From positions 1-10,130 of the forward strand of contig CADCUZ010000083.1 of the NCBI GenBank assembly GCA_902806015.1: a DNA stretch of 10,130 bases, read 5' to 3'. The notes below the pieces were generated by a model. It searched no databases and was not told the origin of the DNA. It worked only from the letters and a program-made list of their open reading frames with translations. Each line of letters starts with the position of its first letter. The first letter of the stretch is position 1. This DNA is from an uncultured Rubrobacteraceae bacterium. Lineage in GTDB: Bacteria; Actinomycetota; Rubrobacteria; Rubrobacterales; Rubrobacteraceae. A program made the translations under genes and the position numbers. This document shows positions 1 through 5,986 of this stretch, piece after piece.

Positions 1-557
1 CGTAGCCGCTCTCCGTCCCGTCGGCGTCCATGCTGTTGAGGACGAACTCCCCGGCCCCCCCGCTTCTCGCCCTCGGCGAGCCACCCGACGGCGTCCATCC
101 CCGTGTTGAGCCGCCCGCCGTTGAGGTAGACCTCCCAACCCCGCCCGCCCTCTTTACGCTTGACATCCACGCTCAGGACGACGCACTGGGCGCCGAAGCG
201 TTCGGCGCCGGCGTCTATGAGGCCGGGGTTCTGCACGGCGGCGCTGTTGACCGAGACCTTGTCCGCCCCGGCACGCAGCATGGCCCGCATGTCGTCTGCC
301 GTCCTCACGCCGCCGCCGATGGTGTAAGGGACGAAGACTTCCTCGGCGGCGGCCCGGGCGAGCGCCGAGGAGGTCTCGCGCCTTTCGTGGGAGGCGGTGA
401 TGTCGTAGAAGACGATCTCGTCGGCCCCCTCGCGGTCGTAGAGGGCGGCGAGTTCGACCGGGTCGCCCGCGTCCCTGAGGTTCTTGAAGTTCGTCCCCTT
501 GACAACCCGGCTCGCGTCCACGTCCAGGCACGGTATGATGCGGACCTTCAGCCCCAC
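1..557 (-). CDS. hisF: Imidazole glycerol phosphate synthase subunit HisF, partial and frameshifted
   Basis: HisF is the cyclase subunit of the HisF-HisH complex in histidine biosynthesis. It turns PRFAR plus HisH-derived ammonia into imidazole glycerol phosphate and AICAR. The gene starts at GTG 557, 12 bases after the DUF429 stop, with a purine-rich GGGAGAGGGG just upstream. The N-terminus reads [20 protein letters not shown], the classic first strand of the (beta/alpha)8 barrel. The two catalytic aspartates are visible: D12 in PCLDV and D131 in LSVDVKR. The phosphate-binding GGGVRT is at 81-86 and SVNSAAV at 102-108. After residue 167 the frame breaks in a C7 tract (55-61; G7 on the coding strand). 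With one base fewer, the sequence continues as [19 protein letters not shown], the second-half signature, to the window edge. About 185 of roughly 250 residues are covered. The rest lies outside. Identity is certain; whether the shift is real or a sequencing error cannot be decided here. Confidence 0.93.
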   Translation of the reverse strand, partial: MGLKVRIIPCLDVDASRVVKGTNFKNLRDAGDPVELAALYDREGADEIVFYDITASHERRETSSALARAAAEEVFVPYTIGGGVRTADDMRAMLRAGADKVSVNSAAVQNPGLIDAGAERFGAQCVVLSVDVKRKEGGRGWEVYLNGGRLNTGMDAVGWLAEGEKRGGRGVRPQQHGRRRDGERL

Positions 558-569
558 AGTCCCCTCTCC

Positions 570-1421
570 CTAGACGTAGGGGACCCCGGCGGCGCGCGCC
601 TCCTCGGCGATACGGTCGTGCAGGGCGCCCTTCGCCGGCAGCAGCACGGAGCCTTCGCTCCCCGAACCCACGACCATCGACCCGTCCCGGTCCCGCCAGT
701 GGCGGTGAACGGTGTAGGCCGCGAGCGTGCCCTCGACGAGCGCCAGGACGCGGTCGAGCTCCGCGTGGGACAGCGAGGCCGCCACCTCGAGCTTGGAGAC
801 GTCCACGTTCTCCTCGGCCGTCAGGTCCGCCGAGAGGTTACCAGTCCTCAGGCGCAGGCCCGGCGTGTCCCACAGGACCTCGATGGCCCCCCTTATCGCC
901 GCCGACCGGCCCGCCTTGTTGCCCTTGCGAAACTTGGGGTCGTTCATGCCCCGCAACGCCGCGGCGAGGTCCCCGTCCTCCCCGGAACGCTCCAAGGAGA
1001 GTACCTTGAGCGCCGCCGCCGAGTCGACCTCGACCACGACCCTCTGGCCTCGTTCCCGCGGGAACGGGTAGTCAGTGTACTCGACACCGATCTTCTCAAG
1101 CTCCGACAGCAAATCCTCTGAAAGCGGCGAGCCGCCGAACATCTTGCGGCTGGCCGAGTAGGCGGGCAGCGCGACCCTGGAGAGGATGCGTTCGATCCTC
1201 CTGGTCCCCCGCTCGTTGGGCACGGCCAACGGCGCGTCGACGCCGACGATGAGCCCGCGCCGCTCCTCCCCGTAGGCCTCGATGGCCCCGCGCAGCTCCT
1301 CGGGGCTCCCCGCGAAGGTGTTGGCGATGATGCTCCCCCGCTCGTCCATGACGACCAGGCACGAGTCCTTCTCCCGCGTCTCGCCCGGCCTCCACGCCAA
1401 AGCGCATCCCACGAACCTCAA
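570..1421 (-). CDS. DUF429 family protein (RNase H-like fold, predicted nuclease)
   Basis: This is a 283-residue protein of the DUF429 family, whose members have a predicted RNase H-like fold and no settled cellular role. I chose the TTG at 1421 because it gives LRFVGCALAWRP, matching the usual family opening M-R-F-V-G-x-D-L-A-W. It overlaps the glmM stop as TTGA, and GGAGGA lies 3 bases upstream. Longer in-frame readings only run into glmM. Other family landmarks are GVDAPLAVPN (about 60-69), R-x-x-x-R-x-L-S near 75-81, EVDSAAALKVL (131-141, usually EVxPAA) and a C-terminal VVGSGSEGSVLLP strand. Position 7 is Ala where the family normally has the first acidic residue (GVDLAW becomes GCALAW), so catalytic competence is doubtful. 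The gene sits between glmM and hisF in one tight run and is probably co-translated with glmM. Function beyond the family name is unknown. Confidence 0.82.
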   Translation of the reverse strand: MRFVGCALAWRPGETREKDSCLVVMDERGSIIANTFAGSPEELRGAIEAYGEERRGLIVGVDAPLAVPNERGTRRIERILSRVALPAYSASRKMFGGSPLSEDLLSELEKIGVEYTDYPFPRERGQRVVVEVDSAAALKVLSLERSGEDGDLAAALRGMNDPKFRKGNKAGRSAAIRGAIEVLWDTPGLRLRTGNLSADLTAEENVDVSKLEVAASLSHAELDRVLALVEGTLAAYTVHRHWRDRDGSMVVGSGSEGSVLLPAKGALHDRIAEEARAAGVPYV

Positions 1422-2740
1422 ACGTCCTCCCTTCCGGCGACCTCGACGACCCGCGCCACCTCCGCGCAGACCTCCCGGCACGCCGCCTCATCCTCGTGCT
1501 CGACCATCACCCTCACGACCGGCTCCGTCCCGCTCGGCCTGAGCAGTATGCGCCCCCGGTTGCCCAACTTCTTCTCCGCATCGGCGACGGCACTCTCGAC
1601 GGCGTCTAGAGCAGCCACCGCCTTCGCGGACCCGTCCACCGCGACGTTAGTGAGCTTCTGCGGGTAGACGTCCATCACCGCGGCAAGCTCCGAGAGCCGC
1701 TTCTCGCTGCGGACCATCACGTCCAGCAGCGCCAGCGCCGTCACCAGCCCGTCGCCCGTCGTGGCCCGCCTGGAGAGGATGATGTGTCCGGACTGTTCCC
1801 CGCCCAAGGTCGCCCCGGTCCGCAGCATCTCCTCGGCCACGTGCCTGTCCCCGACCAGCGTGACCGCGTAGGGGACGTCCATTGCGTCCATCGCCTTGAA
1901 GAAGCCGAGGTTGCTCATCACGGTGACGACAACCCCGCCCCCGAGCGCCCCGCGCTCCTTGAGGTCGCGGGCGAGGATGGCGAGTATTTTGTCCCCGTCC
2001 ACCACGTTGCCCCGCTCGTCCACGGCCAGCACCCGGTCGGCGTCCCCGTCGAAAGCGAACGCGACGTCGTGACCCGAAGCATCCAGCCCTGCGATGTGGG
2101 TGGATCCGCAGCCCTCGTTTATGTTCGTGCCCGTCGGGTCGGCCCCGACCGCCGTCACCTCCACGCCGAGACGCGTCAACGCCTCGGGCGCGGCCCTGTA
2201 AGCCGCGCCGTTGGCGCAGTCGAGCAGGACCTTCAAGCCCGCGGCGTTCGGGCTCGACCGCTTCAAAACCTCCCGTACGTACAGGTCCTCGGCGTCGCCG
2301 AGGACCTCGACCGCGCCGACCCCGTCGCCGGTGGGTCGCGGGACGTCGGTCCCGGTCAACTCCTCGATTTCCCGCTCCTGCTCCATGGGCAGCTTCCGCC
2401 CCTCGCCGGAAAAGAACTTGATGCCGTTGTCCGGGTAGGGGTTGTGGGAAGCGCTGACGACGCCGGCCGCGGCCGCCCCGAGCGCGGGTGCGAGGGCGGC
2501 CACGCCCGGCGTCGGGATGACGCCGAGGTCCACCACGCGGGCACCGCCGGCCGAGAGCCCGGCGGCCAAGGCGCCCGAGAGCATCCCGCCAGAGAGTCGG
2601 GTGTCCCGGCCAACGAAAACGGGTCCCCCGAAAACGCGGGCGGCGGCGAGGCCGAGGCGCAGGGCGTCCTCGGGCGTGAGGTCCCTGTTGGCGACCCCGC
2701 GTACCCCGTCGGTGCCGAACGCTATAACTTTCCCCCTCAG
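1418..2740 (-). CDS. glmM: Phosphoglucosamine mutase GlmM, likely CTG start
   Basis: GlmM interconverts glucosamine-6-phosphate and glucosamine-1-phosphate, the step before GlmU on the way to UDP-GlcNAc for peptidoglycan. All four domain signatures are visible when numbered from CTG 2740. They are the N-terminal FGTDGVRGVAN, the catalytic phosphoserine loop SASHNPYPDNG with Ser98, the metal loop DGDADR with D231/D233/D235, the sugar-binding GGEQSGH, and the C-terminal phosphate loop RPSGTEPVVRVMVE. At 440 residues it is the normal family length. No ATG, GTG or TTG lies in frame between the upstream TAA and the conserved FGTDG. The only plausible initiator is CTG 2740 (LRGKVIAFGTDG), 4 bases after a perfect AGGAGG (2745-2750). 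An ATG at 2584 would remove the whole first strand and GRDTR region and is rejected. The 3' end overlaps the DUF429 start by 3 bases. Confidence 0.96.
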   Translation of the reverse strand: MRGKVIAFGTDGVRGVANRDLTPEDALRLGLAAARVFGGPVFVGRDTRLSGGMLSGALAAGLSAGGARVVDLGVIPTPGVAALAPALGAAAAGVVSASHNPYPDNGIKFFSGEGRKLPMEQEREIEELTGTDVPRPTGDGVGAVEVLGDAEDLYVREVLKRSSPNAAGLKVLLDCANGAAYRAAPEALTRLGVEVTAVGADPTGTNINEGCGSTHIAGLDASGHDVAFAFDGDADRVLAVDERGNVVDGDKILAILARDLKERGALGGGVVVTVMSNLGFFKAMDAMDVPYAVTLVGDRHVAEEMLRTGATLGGEQSGHIILSRRATTGDGLVTALALLDVMVRSEKRLSELAAVMDVYPQKLTNVAVDGSAKAVAALDAVESAVADAEKKLGNRGRILLRPSGTEPVVRVMVEHEDEAACREVCAEVARVVEVAGREDV

Positions 2741-2744
2741 CCTT

Positions 2745-2750
2745 CCTCCT
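2745..2750 (-). promoter_or_regulatory. Shine-Dalgarno AGGAGG supporting the glmM CTG start
   Basis: A perfect AGGAGG on the minus strand is followed by AAGG and then CTG at 2740. It is the only good ribosome binding site near the conserved GlmM N-terminus, and there is no ATG, GTG or TTG at a workable distance in that frame. This is the main support for CTG initiation. Confidence 0.6.
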
Positions 2751-2783
2751 TTCTTGCGGGGTAGATTAGATCCTGAACCCAGC

Positions 2784-3176
2784 CTACTCCCTGTGTCTTA
2801 ACGACCCGTAGAAGTAGAGATTTTCGTCCGAGGCTATAAGGCCCATGCGCACGGCCCCCACCCTCGCGACGGCCTCCTCCACAAGCCTCCTCTCAATACC
2901 CCTACGGCGCCACTTTTCGTCAACCGCTAGCAGGCCCAGGTGCGCCTGCAAGATACCATCGCCGAAAACCTGGGCGAACCCGACGACCCTGCCGGGATCA
3001 CGCGCCACGGCGATTATCGTCGTCACCCCGGGCGCCGCAAGTGACCTTCGGGTGAGATCCGGGTCGTCGCGGAAATTGTCCCATTGGAGCGAACGACATA
3101 TCTCGACCACCCCGGAGAAATGCGGCCCCGCGTCGAACGCTTCGAAGACCACAGAAGACGTTTTTTCGGCCTTCAT
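2784..3176 (-). CDS. GNAT family N-acetyltransferase, short C-terminus
   Basis: This is a 130-residue single-domain GNAT. The ATG at 3176 has GGAGG 5 bases upstream, so it is preferred over longer in-frame extensions into the upstream hairpin. The acetyl-CoA motif A is the segment HLGLLAVDEKWRRRGIERRL (about 79-98). Its pyrophosphate loop reads R-R-R-G-I-E, where the family consensus is Q/R-x-x-G-x-G/A, so the last small residue is replaced by Glu. A motif-B-like IASDENLYFYGSLRHRE ends the protein. Family members normally continue with several more residues ending like PGFRL. Here TAG at 2784-2786 cuts that off, and the same frame continues AGFRI and then TAA at 2766. The substrate cannot be told from sequence. 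It lies between the rplM-rpsI terminator and glmM, 25 bases from glmM once the AGFRI tail is counted, so it may share a transcript with glmM. No link to amino-sugar acetylation (GlmU) is implied. Confidence 0.8.
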   Translation of the reverse strand: MKAEKTSSVVFEAFDAGPHFSGVVEICRSLQWDNFRDDPDLTRRSLAAPGVTTIIAVARDPGRVVGFAQVFGDGILQAHLGLLAVDEKWRRRGIERRLVEEAVARVGAVRMGLIASDENLYFYGSLRHRE

Positions 3177-3194
3177 GCCGGCCTCCGTTTGAGC

Positions 3195-3232
3195 GCAAAC
3201 GAGCCCTTCCGGGTTATGGAAGGGCTCGTTGC
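3195..3232 (-). terminator. Hairpin terminator after rpsI
   Basis: The arms 3198-3210 and 3218-3230 are perfect 13-bp inverted repeats (AACGAGCCCTTCC and its complement) around a 7-base loop. Two more G-C pairs form beyond a bulged A. It lies 27 bases after the rpsI stop and before the acetyltransferase start. The following T-run on the minus strand is short (GTTTG), so termination may be imperfect and some read-through into the acetyltransferase and glmM is possible. Confidence 0.75.
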
Positions 3233-3258
3233 GTAAAGCGTCTCTCGTTTCGGCGTCG

Positions 3259-3651
<393 letters not shown>

Positions 3652-4083
3652 TTATCCCACCTCGAGCGTCTGCGGGTCCTGGGCGGCGTGCGGATGCTCA
3701 CGCCCTGCGTAGATCTTCAACTTTTTGAACTGCTGGCGGGCGAGCCGGCTCTTCGGCATCATCCCGTAGACAGCCTTGCGCAAGACCTCCGTCGGCTTGC
3801 GCTGGAGCATCTGCGCGTAGCTGGTCTCCTTCATCCCGCCCGGGTAACCCGAGTGGCGCCGGTATACCTTCTGCTCGGCCTTCCTGCCCGTGACGACAAC
3901 CCTGTCGGCGTTCACCACTACAACGAAGTCGCCCACGTCGACGTGCGGCGTGTACTGCGCCTTGTGCTTGCCGCGCAACACCCGCGCGATCTCGGTCGAA
4001 AGCCGCCCGAGGGTCTTGCCGTCTGCGTCAACGACGTACCATCTCCGCTCGACCTCGAGGGGTCGCGCCATGAAACTCTTCAT
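3652..4083 (-). CDS. rplM: 50S ribosomal protein L13
   Basis: L13 is an early-assembly protein that binds 23S rRNA. The 143-residue product starts [20 protein letters not shown] and contains [12 protein letters not shown], the loop [15 protein letters not shown] (about 45-59), the H-S-G-Y-P-G-G segment and the [21 protein letters not shown] block (about 108-128) that define the family. There are two adjacent ATGs at 4086 and 4083. GGAGG abuts the first directly, so the second ATG is more likely used and gives the usual MK-start; the two differ by one residue. The gene heads the rplM-rpsI operon, with a candidate promoter in 4108-4135. L13 can feed back on its own mRNA in other bacteria, but I see no clear mimic site here. 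Confidence 0.98.
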   Translation of the reverse strand: MKSFMARPLEVERRWYVVDADGKTLGRLSTEIARVLRGKHKAQYTPHVDVGDFVVVVNADRVVVTGRKAEQKVYRRHSGYPGGMKETSYAQMLQRKPTEVLRKAVYGMMPKSRLARQQFKKLKIYAGREHPHAAQDPQTLEVG

Positions 4084-4107
4084 CATCCTCCGAAGGTTCT
4101 ACAAACT

Positions 4108-4135
4108 ACTCTAAAAAGGCTTCTAAGCGGATCAA
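4108..4135 (-). promoter_or_regulatory. Candidate sigma-70-type promoter for rplM-rpsI
   Basis: On the minus strand TTGATC (4130-4135) and TAGAGT (4108-4113) are spaced by 16 bases. They lie in an AT-rich stretch unlike the surrounding DNA, downstream of a terminator and about 25 bases before the rplM start. Each hexamer matches the consensus at only four of six positions, so this is a moderate guess. Confidence 0.35.
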
Positions 4136-4152
4136 ATAGTAGCATACATCTA

Positions 4153-4178
4153 CAAGAAGGCCAGCCGGAGGGCCGGCC
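4153..4178 (-). terminator. Rho-independent terminator after the Fur-family gene
   Basis: On the minus strand GGCCGGCC, a CTCC loop and GGCTGGCC form an 8-bp stem with one G-U pair, followed by TTCTTG. It begins 10 bases after the regulator's TGA and separates it from the rplM promoter region. Confidence 0.65.
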
Positions 4179-4187
4179 GATAACCGT

Positions 4188-4572
4188 TCAGGAACGGCAG
4201 GCGGAGCAGCGCCCGTAGAGCGTCAGGCTGTGGTCCTCTACGGTGTACCCCCCGGGCAACGTTGTCCCCCGCGGGATGCCGACAGGACACCCCGAAAGGT
4301 CGAAGGTCTGCTCGCAGGAGAAGCACCGGTAATGGTGATTGATGCCCGCGCCCAACCGGCTCGTAGCGCGGCCCCTCCCCCGGCAGCTCGACGAGCACAA
4401 CCTCACCGTCCTCGCGCAGTGCCTTAGTCGCCCGGTAAACGGTCGCGATGCCTAAACCCGGAATCTGGAGCCTCGACCGCCCGTGTACCTCCCCCACCGA
4501 GAGCGGCCCGTCAGCCTCCCGGATGCTCTTGAGGATGGCGTTTCGTTGCCTCGTATTCCTCGTCGTCCCCAC
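4188..4572 (-). pseudogene. Fur/Zur-family metal-responsive repressor, frameshifted
   Basis: Fur-family repressors bind DNA when loaded with Fe or Zn. The first frame, from GTG 4572, encodes 77 residues. They comprise the winged-helix domain (TRQRNAILKSIREADGPLSV, then the recognition helix GIATVYRATKALREDGEV) and the hinge ELPGEGPRYEPVGRGH. From about 4340 the family resemblance moves to another frame: NHHYRCFSCEQTFDLSGC ... GYTVEDHSLTLYGRCSACRS, ending at TGA 4188. This frame holds the histidine cluster, two structural Cys pairs (C-F-S-C and C-S-A-C) and the EDHSLTLYG dimer strand. The two frames differ by one extra base near 4331-4345, around the cluster; removing one base gives GHNHHYRC. 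The repaired product would be 127 residues, a normal family length. Left alone, the first frame runs through unrelated sequence to 4150. Zur rather than Fur is suggested by the zinc-type binding-protein remnant nearby. No strong ribosome binding site is seen. It may be a pseudogene or carry a sequencing error. Confidence 0.85.
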
Positions 4573-4685
4573 GCACCAGAATTTACCATGCGTCCAACGG
4601 TCACGGACCCCGCAACGACGCGCCGGAGACCACCGTTACGGGTACGGGATTACCGTTAACGATGTGCAGACCCGGCTTACTCCTG
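4573..4685. other. Intergenic region upstream of the Fur-family gene
   Basis: There is no credible gene in these 113 bases. The heptamer ACCGTTA occurs twice, at 4632-4638 and 4652-4658, exactly 20 bases apart on one face of the helix. Such paired direct repeats could be an operator for the regulator, but the match to known Fur/Zur boxes is poor. Confidence 0.3.
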
Positions 4686-4898
4686 TCACTCCACGGGGTC
4701 GTACCCGCCCTTTGAGAAAGGGTTGCAGCGGAGTATGCGCCACGCTCCCATCGCGCCTCCCCGAAGGGGACCGTGCTTCTGGATCGCCTGGATAGTGTAC
4801 CGGGAGCAGTTGGGCGTGAACCTGCAGGAGGGCGGAAAGAGCGGCGAGACGAACCTCTGGTAGACCCGGATCATAGAGATAAATACCCGCCCGACCAT
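4686..4898 (-). CDS. yidD: Membrane protein insertion efficiency factor YidD
   Basis: This is a 70-residue YidD (DUF37/haemolytic family) protein, a small membrane-associated factor that helps YidC-dependent insertion. ATG 4898 gives [20 protein letters not shown], a hydrophobic amphipathic N-terminus. It is followed by the signature [18 protein letters not shown], with two conserved cysteines at 25 and 31, then [20 protein letters not shown] and the terminal GGYDPVE. AAGGTGGAAGG precedes the start. The reading frame extends upstream to 5069, but that part lacks family similarity, so the short form is chosen. YidD usually sits with rpmH-rnpA-yidC near oriC. Here it is between a broken Fur-family gene and a binding-protein remnant, so it may be a second copy or relocated. 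The gene itself looks intact. Confidence 0.93.
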   Translation of the reverse strand: MVGRVFISMIRVYQRFVSPLFPPSCRFTPNCSRYTIQAIQKHGPLRGGAMGAWRILRCNPFSKGGYDPVE

Positions 4899-5174
4899 GC
4901 CTTCCACCTTGTCGGCTACCACTGCAATCGTACCACCGACGTCGGAATATGGTCCCCGACCATCCCGTCTGGACCGGCCTCCCACCCGCGCGCATCGCGC
5001 CCCGGTTATCGAATAATGGGCGCTTCCACCCGCGACCGTCTCCCGCGTAAACCCGGATAGGCTCAGCAACCGATCGCCACGGCGCTTTTATTTTGTATGA
5101 TAATTCATCATCATTTATTACCGTCGGGCCACGCGGCGCGGCGGCTGCGCGAGGAAAAGGCTGAACGGATTAGT
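4899..5174. other. Intergenic region between yidD and the binding-protein remnant, with an AT-rich island
   Basis: I see no gene or RNA in these 276 bases. Most of it is ordinary GC-rich sequence. A small AT palindrome TTATCGAATAA lies at 5006-5016, where it could contribute to a yidD promoter. The stretch 5087-5120 is strikingly AT-rich and contains the operator-like palindrome listed separately. Confidence 0.5.
5097..5111. promoter_or_regulatory. Candidate Fur/Zur-type operator overlapping a -10-like sequence
   Basis: ATGATAATTCATCAT is an inverted repeat with perfect ATGAT/ATCAT arms around AATTC. It includes TGATAAT (5098-5104), an exact half-site of the classical 7-1-7 Fur-family box; the second half is imperfect. 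TATGAT or GATAAT within it could also be a plus-strand -10 element. It lies about 65 bases before the binding-protein start, where zinc-uptake operators normally sit. Fur-family binding is inference from motif and context. Confidence 0.4.
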
Positions 5175-5736
5175 ATGGGCTTTCGCAGGACCTTGATTGT
5201 GGCGTGCGGGGCGTTGCTCGTCTCCTTCCTTGCAGCCTGCGGTGGTCGGGGAACGATACCGATAACGATCCCGTAAACGAGCCTATCAGGGTGGTCGTCA
5301 CCTTTAGCATCCTCGGGGATACGGTCGAGAACGTGGGCGGCGGTAGCTTGGAGCTGACCACGCTCGCCGGCCCCAACGGCGACGCGCACACCTTCGAGCC
5401 GGCCCCGGCAGACAACACGAAGCTCGTGGAGGTCGACGTGGTCTTCCGGAAGGGCCTGGGCTTCGAGCCCTGGCTAGGCGAACTCTACCGGTCTTTCGGC
5501 TCGGGGGCCGAGCGCGTGGTGCTGACGGAGACCGTAGATATCCCTTACCCGTAACGAGGAAAGGTCAAGACGGCGAACCCCACCCGCACGTCTGGCTCGA
5601 CCAGACGAGGTTGGTGGCGATGGTCCGGTCGATCCGGAAATCCCTCGCCGTGGCCGACCCGGCGCGCGCCGGAGCCTGCGAGCGAAGTGCGGCGAAGCCT
5701 GCGAGCGAAGTGCGGCGGAGTACGTCGCAAGGCTCG
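5175..5736 (+). pseudogene. Zinc/manganese ABC transporter substrate-binding lipoprotein (ZnuA-like), degenerate
   Basis: The intact protein would capture Zn or Mn outside the membrane for a ZnuBC-type ABC permease. ATG 5175 opens a lipoprotein signal, MGFRRTLIVACGALLVSFL, followed by the lipobox LAAC. That frame ends at TAA 5274-5276. From about 5252 the protein continues one frame back: PIRVVVTFSILGDTVENVGG, then GPNGDAHTFEPAPAD with the first metal-ligand His, then GLGFEPWLGELYRSFG ... TETVDIPYP and TAA 5552. From about 5563 it resumes in the third frame as QDGEPHPHVWLD, with the second His ligand, up to DPARAGACERSAA. A 23-bp tandem duplication (5674-5719) then shifts the frame, after which EYVARL is readable. 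The family's last 100 or so residues, with the remaining ligands, are missing. No permease or ATPase partner is in the window. The gene is non-functional as written. Confidence 0.88.
5674..5719 (+). repeat. 23-bp tandem duplication inside the binding-protein remnant
   Basis: The unit GCCTGCGAGCGAAGTGCGGCG plus two bases occurs twice in direct tandem (5674-5696 and 5697-5719), with one mismatch in 23. Removing one copy restores A-C-E-R-S-A-A-E-Y-V-A-R-L, the expected family sequence, so the second copy is a frame-breaking insertion (23 is not a multiple of 3). Confidence 0.92.
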
Positions 5737-5986
5737 TTGTACCGGAGCGGGCTCCGCTGCGAGGGCGTGAACCTCCGGCTGGCGGACGGCGAGGTAGCCG
5801 ACCAAGAGGAGGTCCCCCACGCCCGCCCTCACGTCATACCGAGGTGCCGAGATGCGCGGACGGCGGCGTGGGCCTCGTTTTCAGCCCGCACCGCTAAGAG
5901 GAGCCGAGATGGAGAAACCCGGAAGCGACGGCGGACCTCGTCCGGGACGCGCTGTAGACGCGCCGCCCCGCCGGGTTTTTATCGTG
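5737..5986. other. Degenerate stretch after the binding-protein remnant
   Basis: There is no convincing intact gene in these 250 bases. The plus-strand frame at 5734-5841 reads LYRSGLRCEGVNLRLADGEV ... EEVPHARPHV. This loosely resembles the metal-loop region of a zinc-binding lipoprotein (L-Y-R-S ... H-x-x-P-H-V) and may be a scrap of a second such gene. A short ATG frame near 5909-6034 overlaps the methyltransferase end and has no recognisable family. CCGCCGGGTTTTT at 5968-5980 has a terminator-like tail, but only a 5-bp CCCGG/CCGGG stem with a long loop. Confidence 0.4.

Noticed and set aside
30..1121. Plus-strand 363-codon open frame
   Set aside because: It runs antisense across hisF and the DUF429 gene, has no family motifs, and is a codon shadow typical of high-GC DNA.
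2605..2640. Suspected frameshift in glmM near a short C/G run
   Set aside because: Re-reading base by base gave a continuous RVFGGPVFVGRDTRLSGGM, so the frame is intact.
1784..2764. Plus-strand 326-codon open frame
   Set aside because: It is antisense to glmM, whose four catalytic signatures are intact on the minus strand.
5545..5832. Minus-strand 95-codon frame over the binding-protein remnant
   Set aside because: It is the antisense shadow of the segment encoding HPHVWLD and the duplication, with no independent support.
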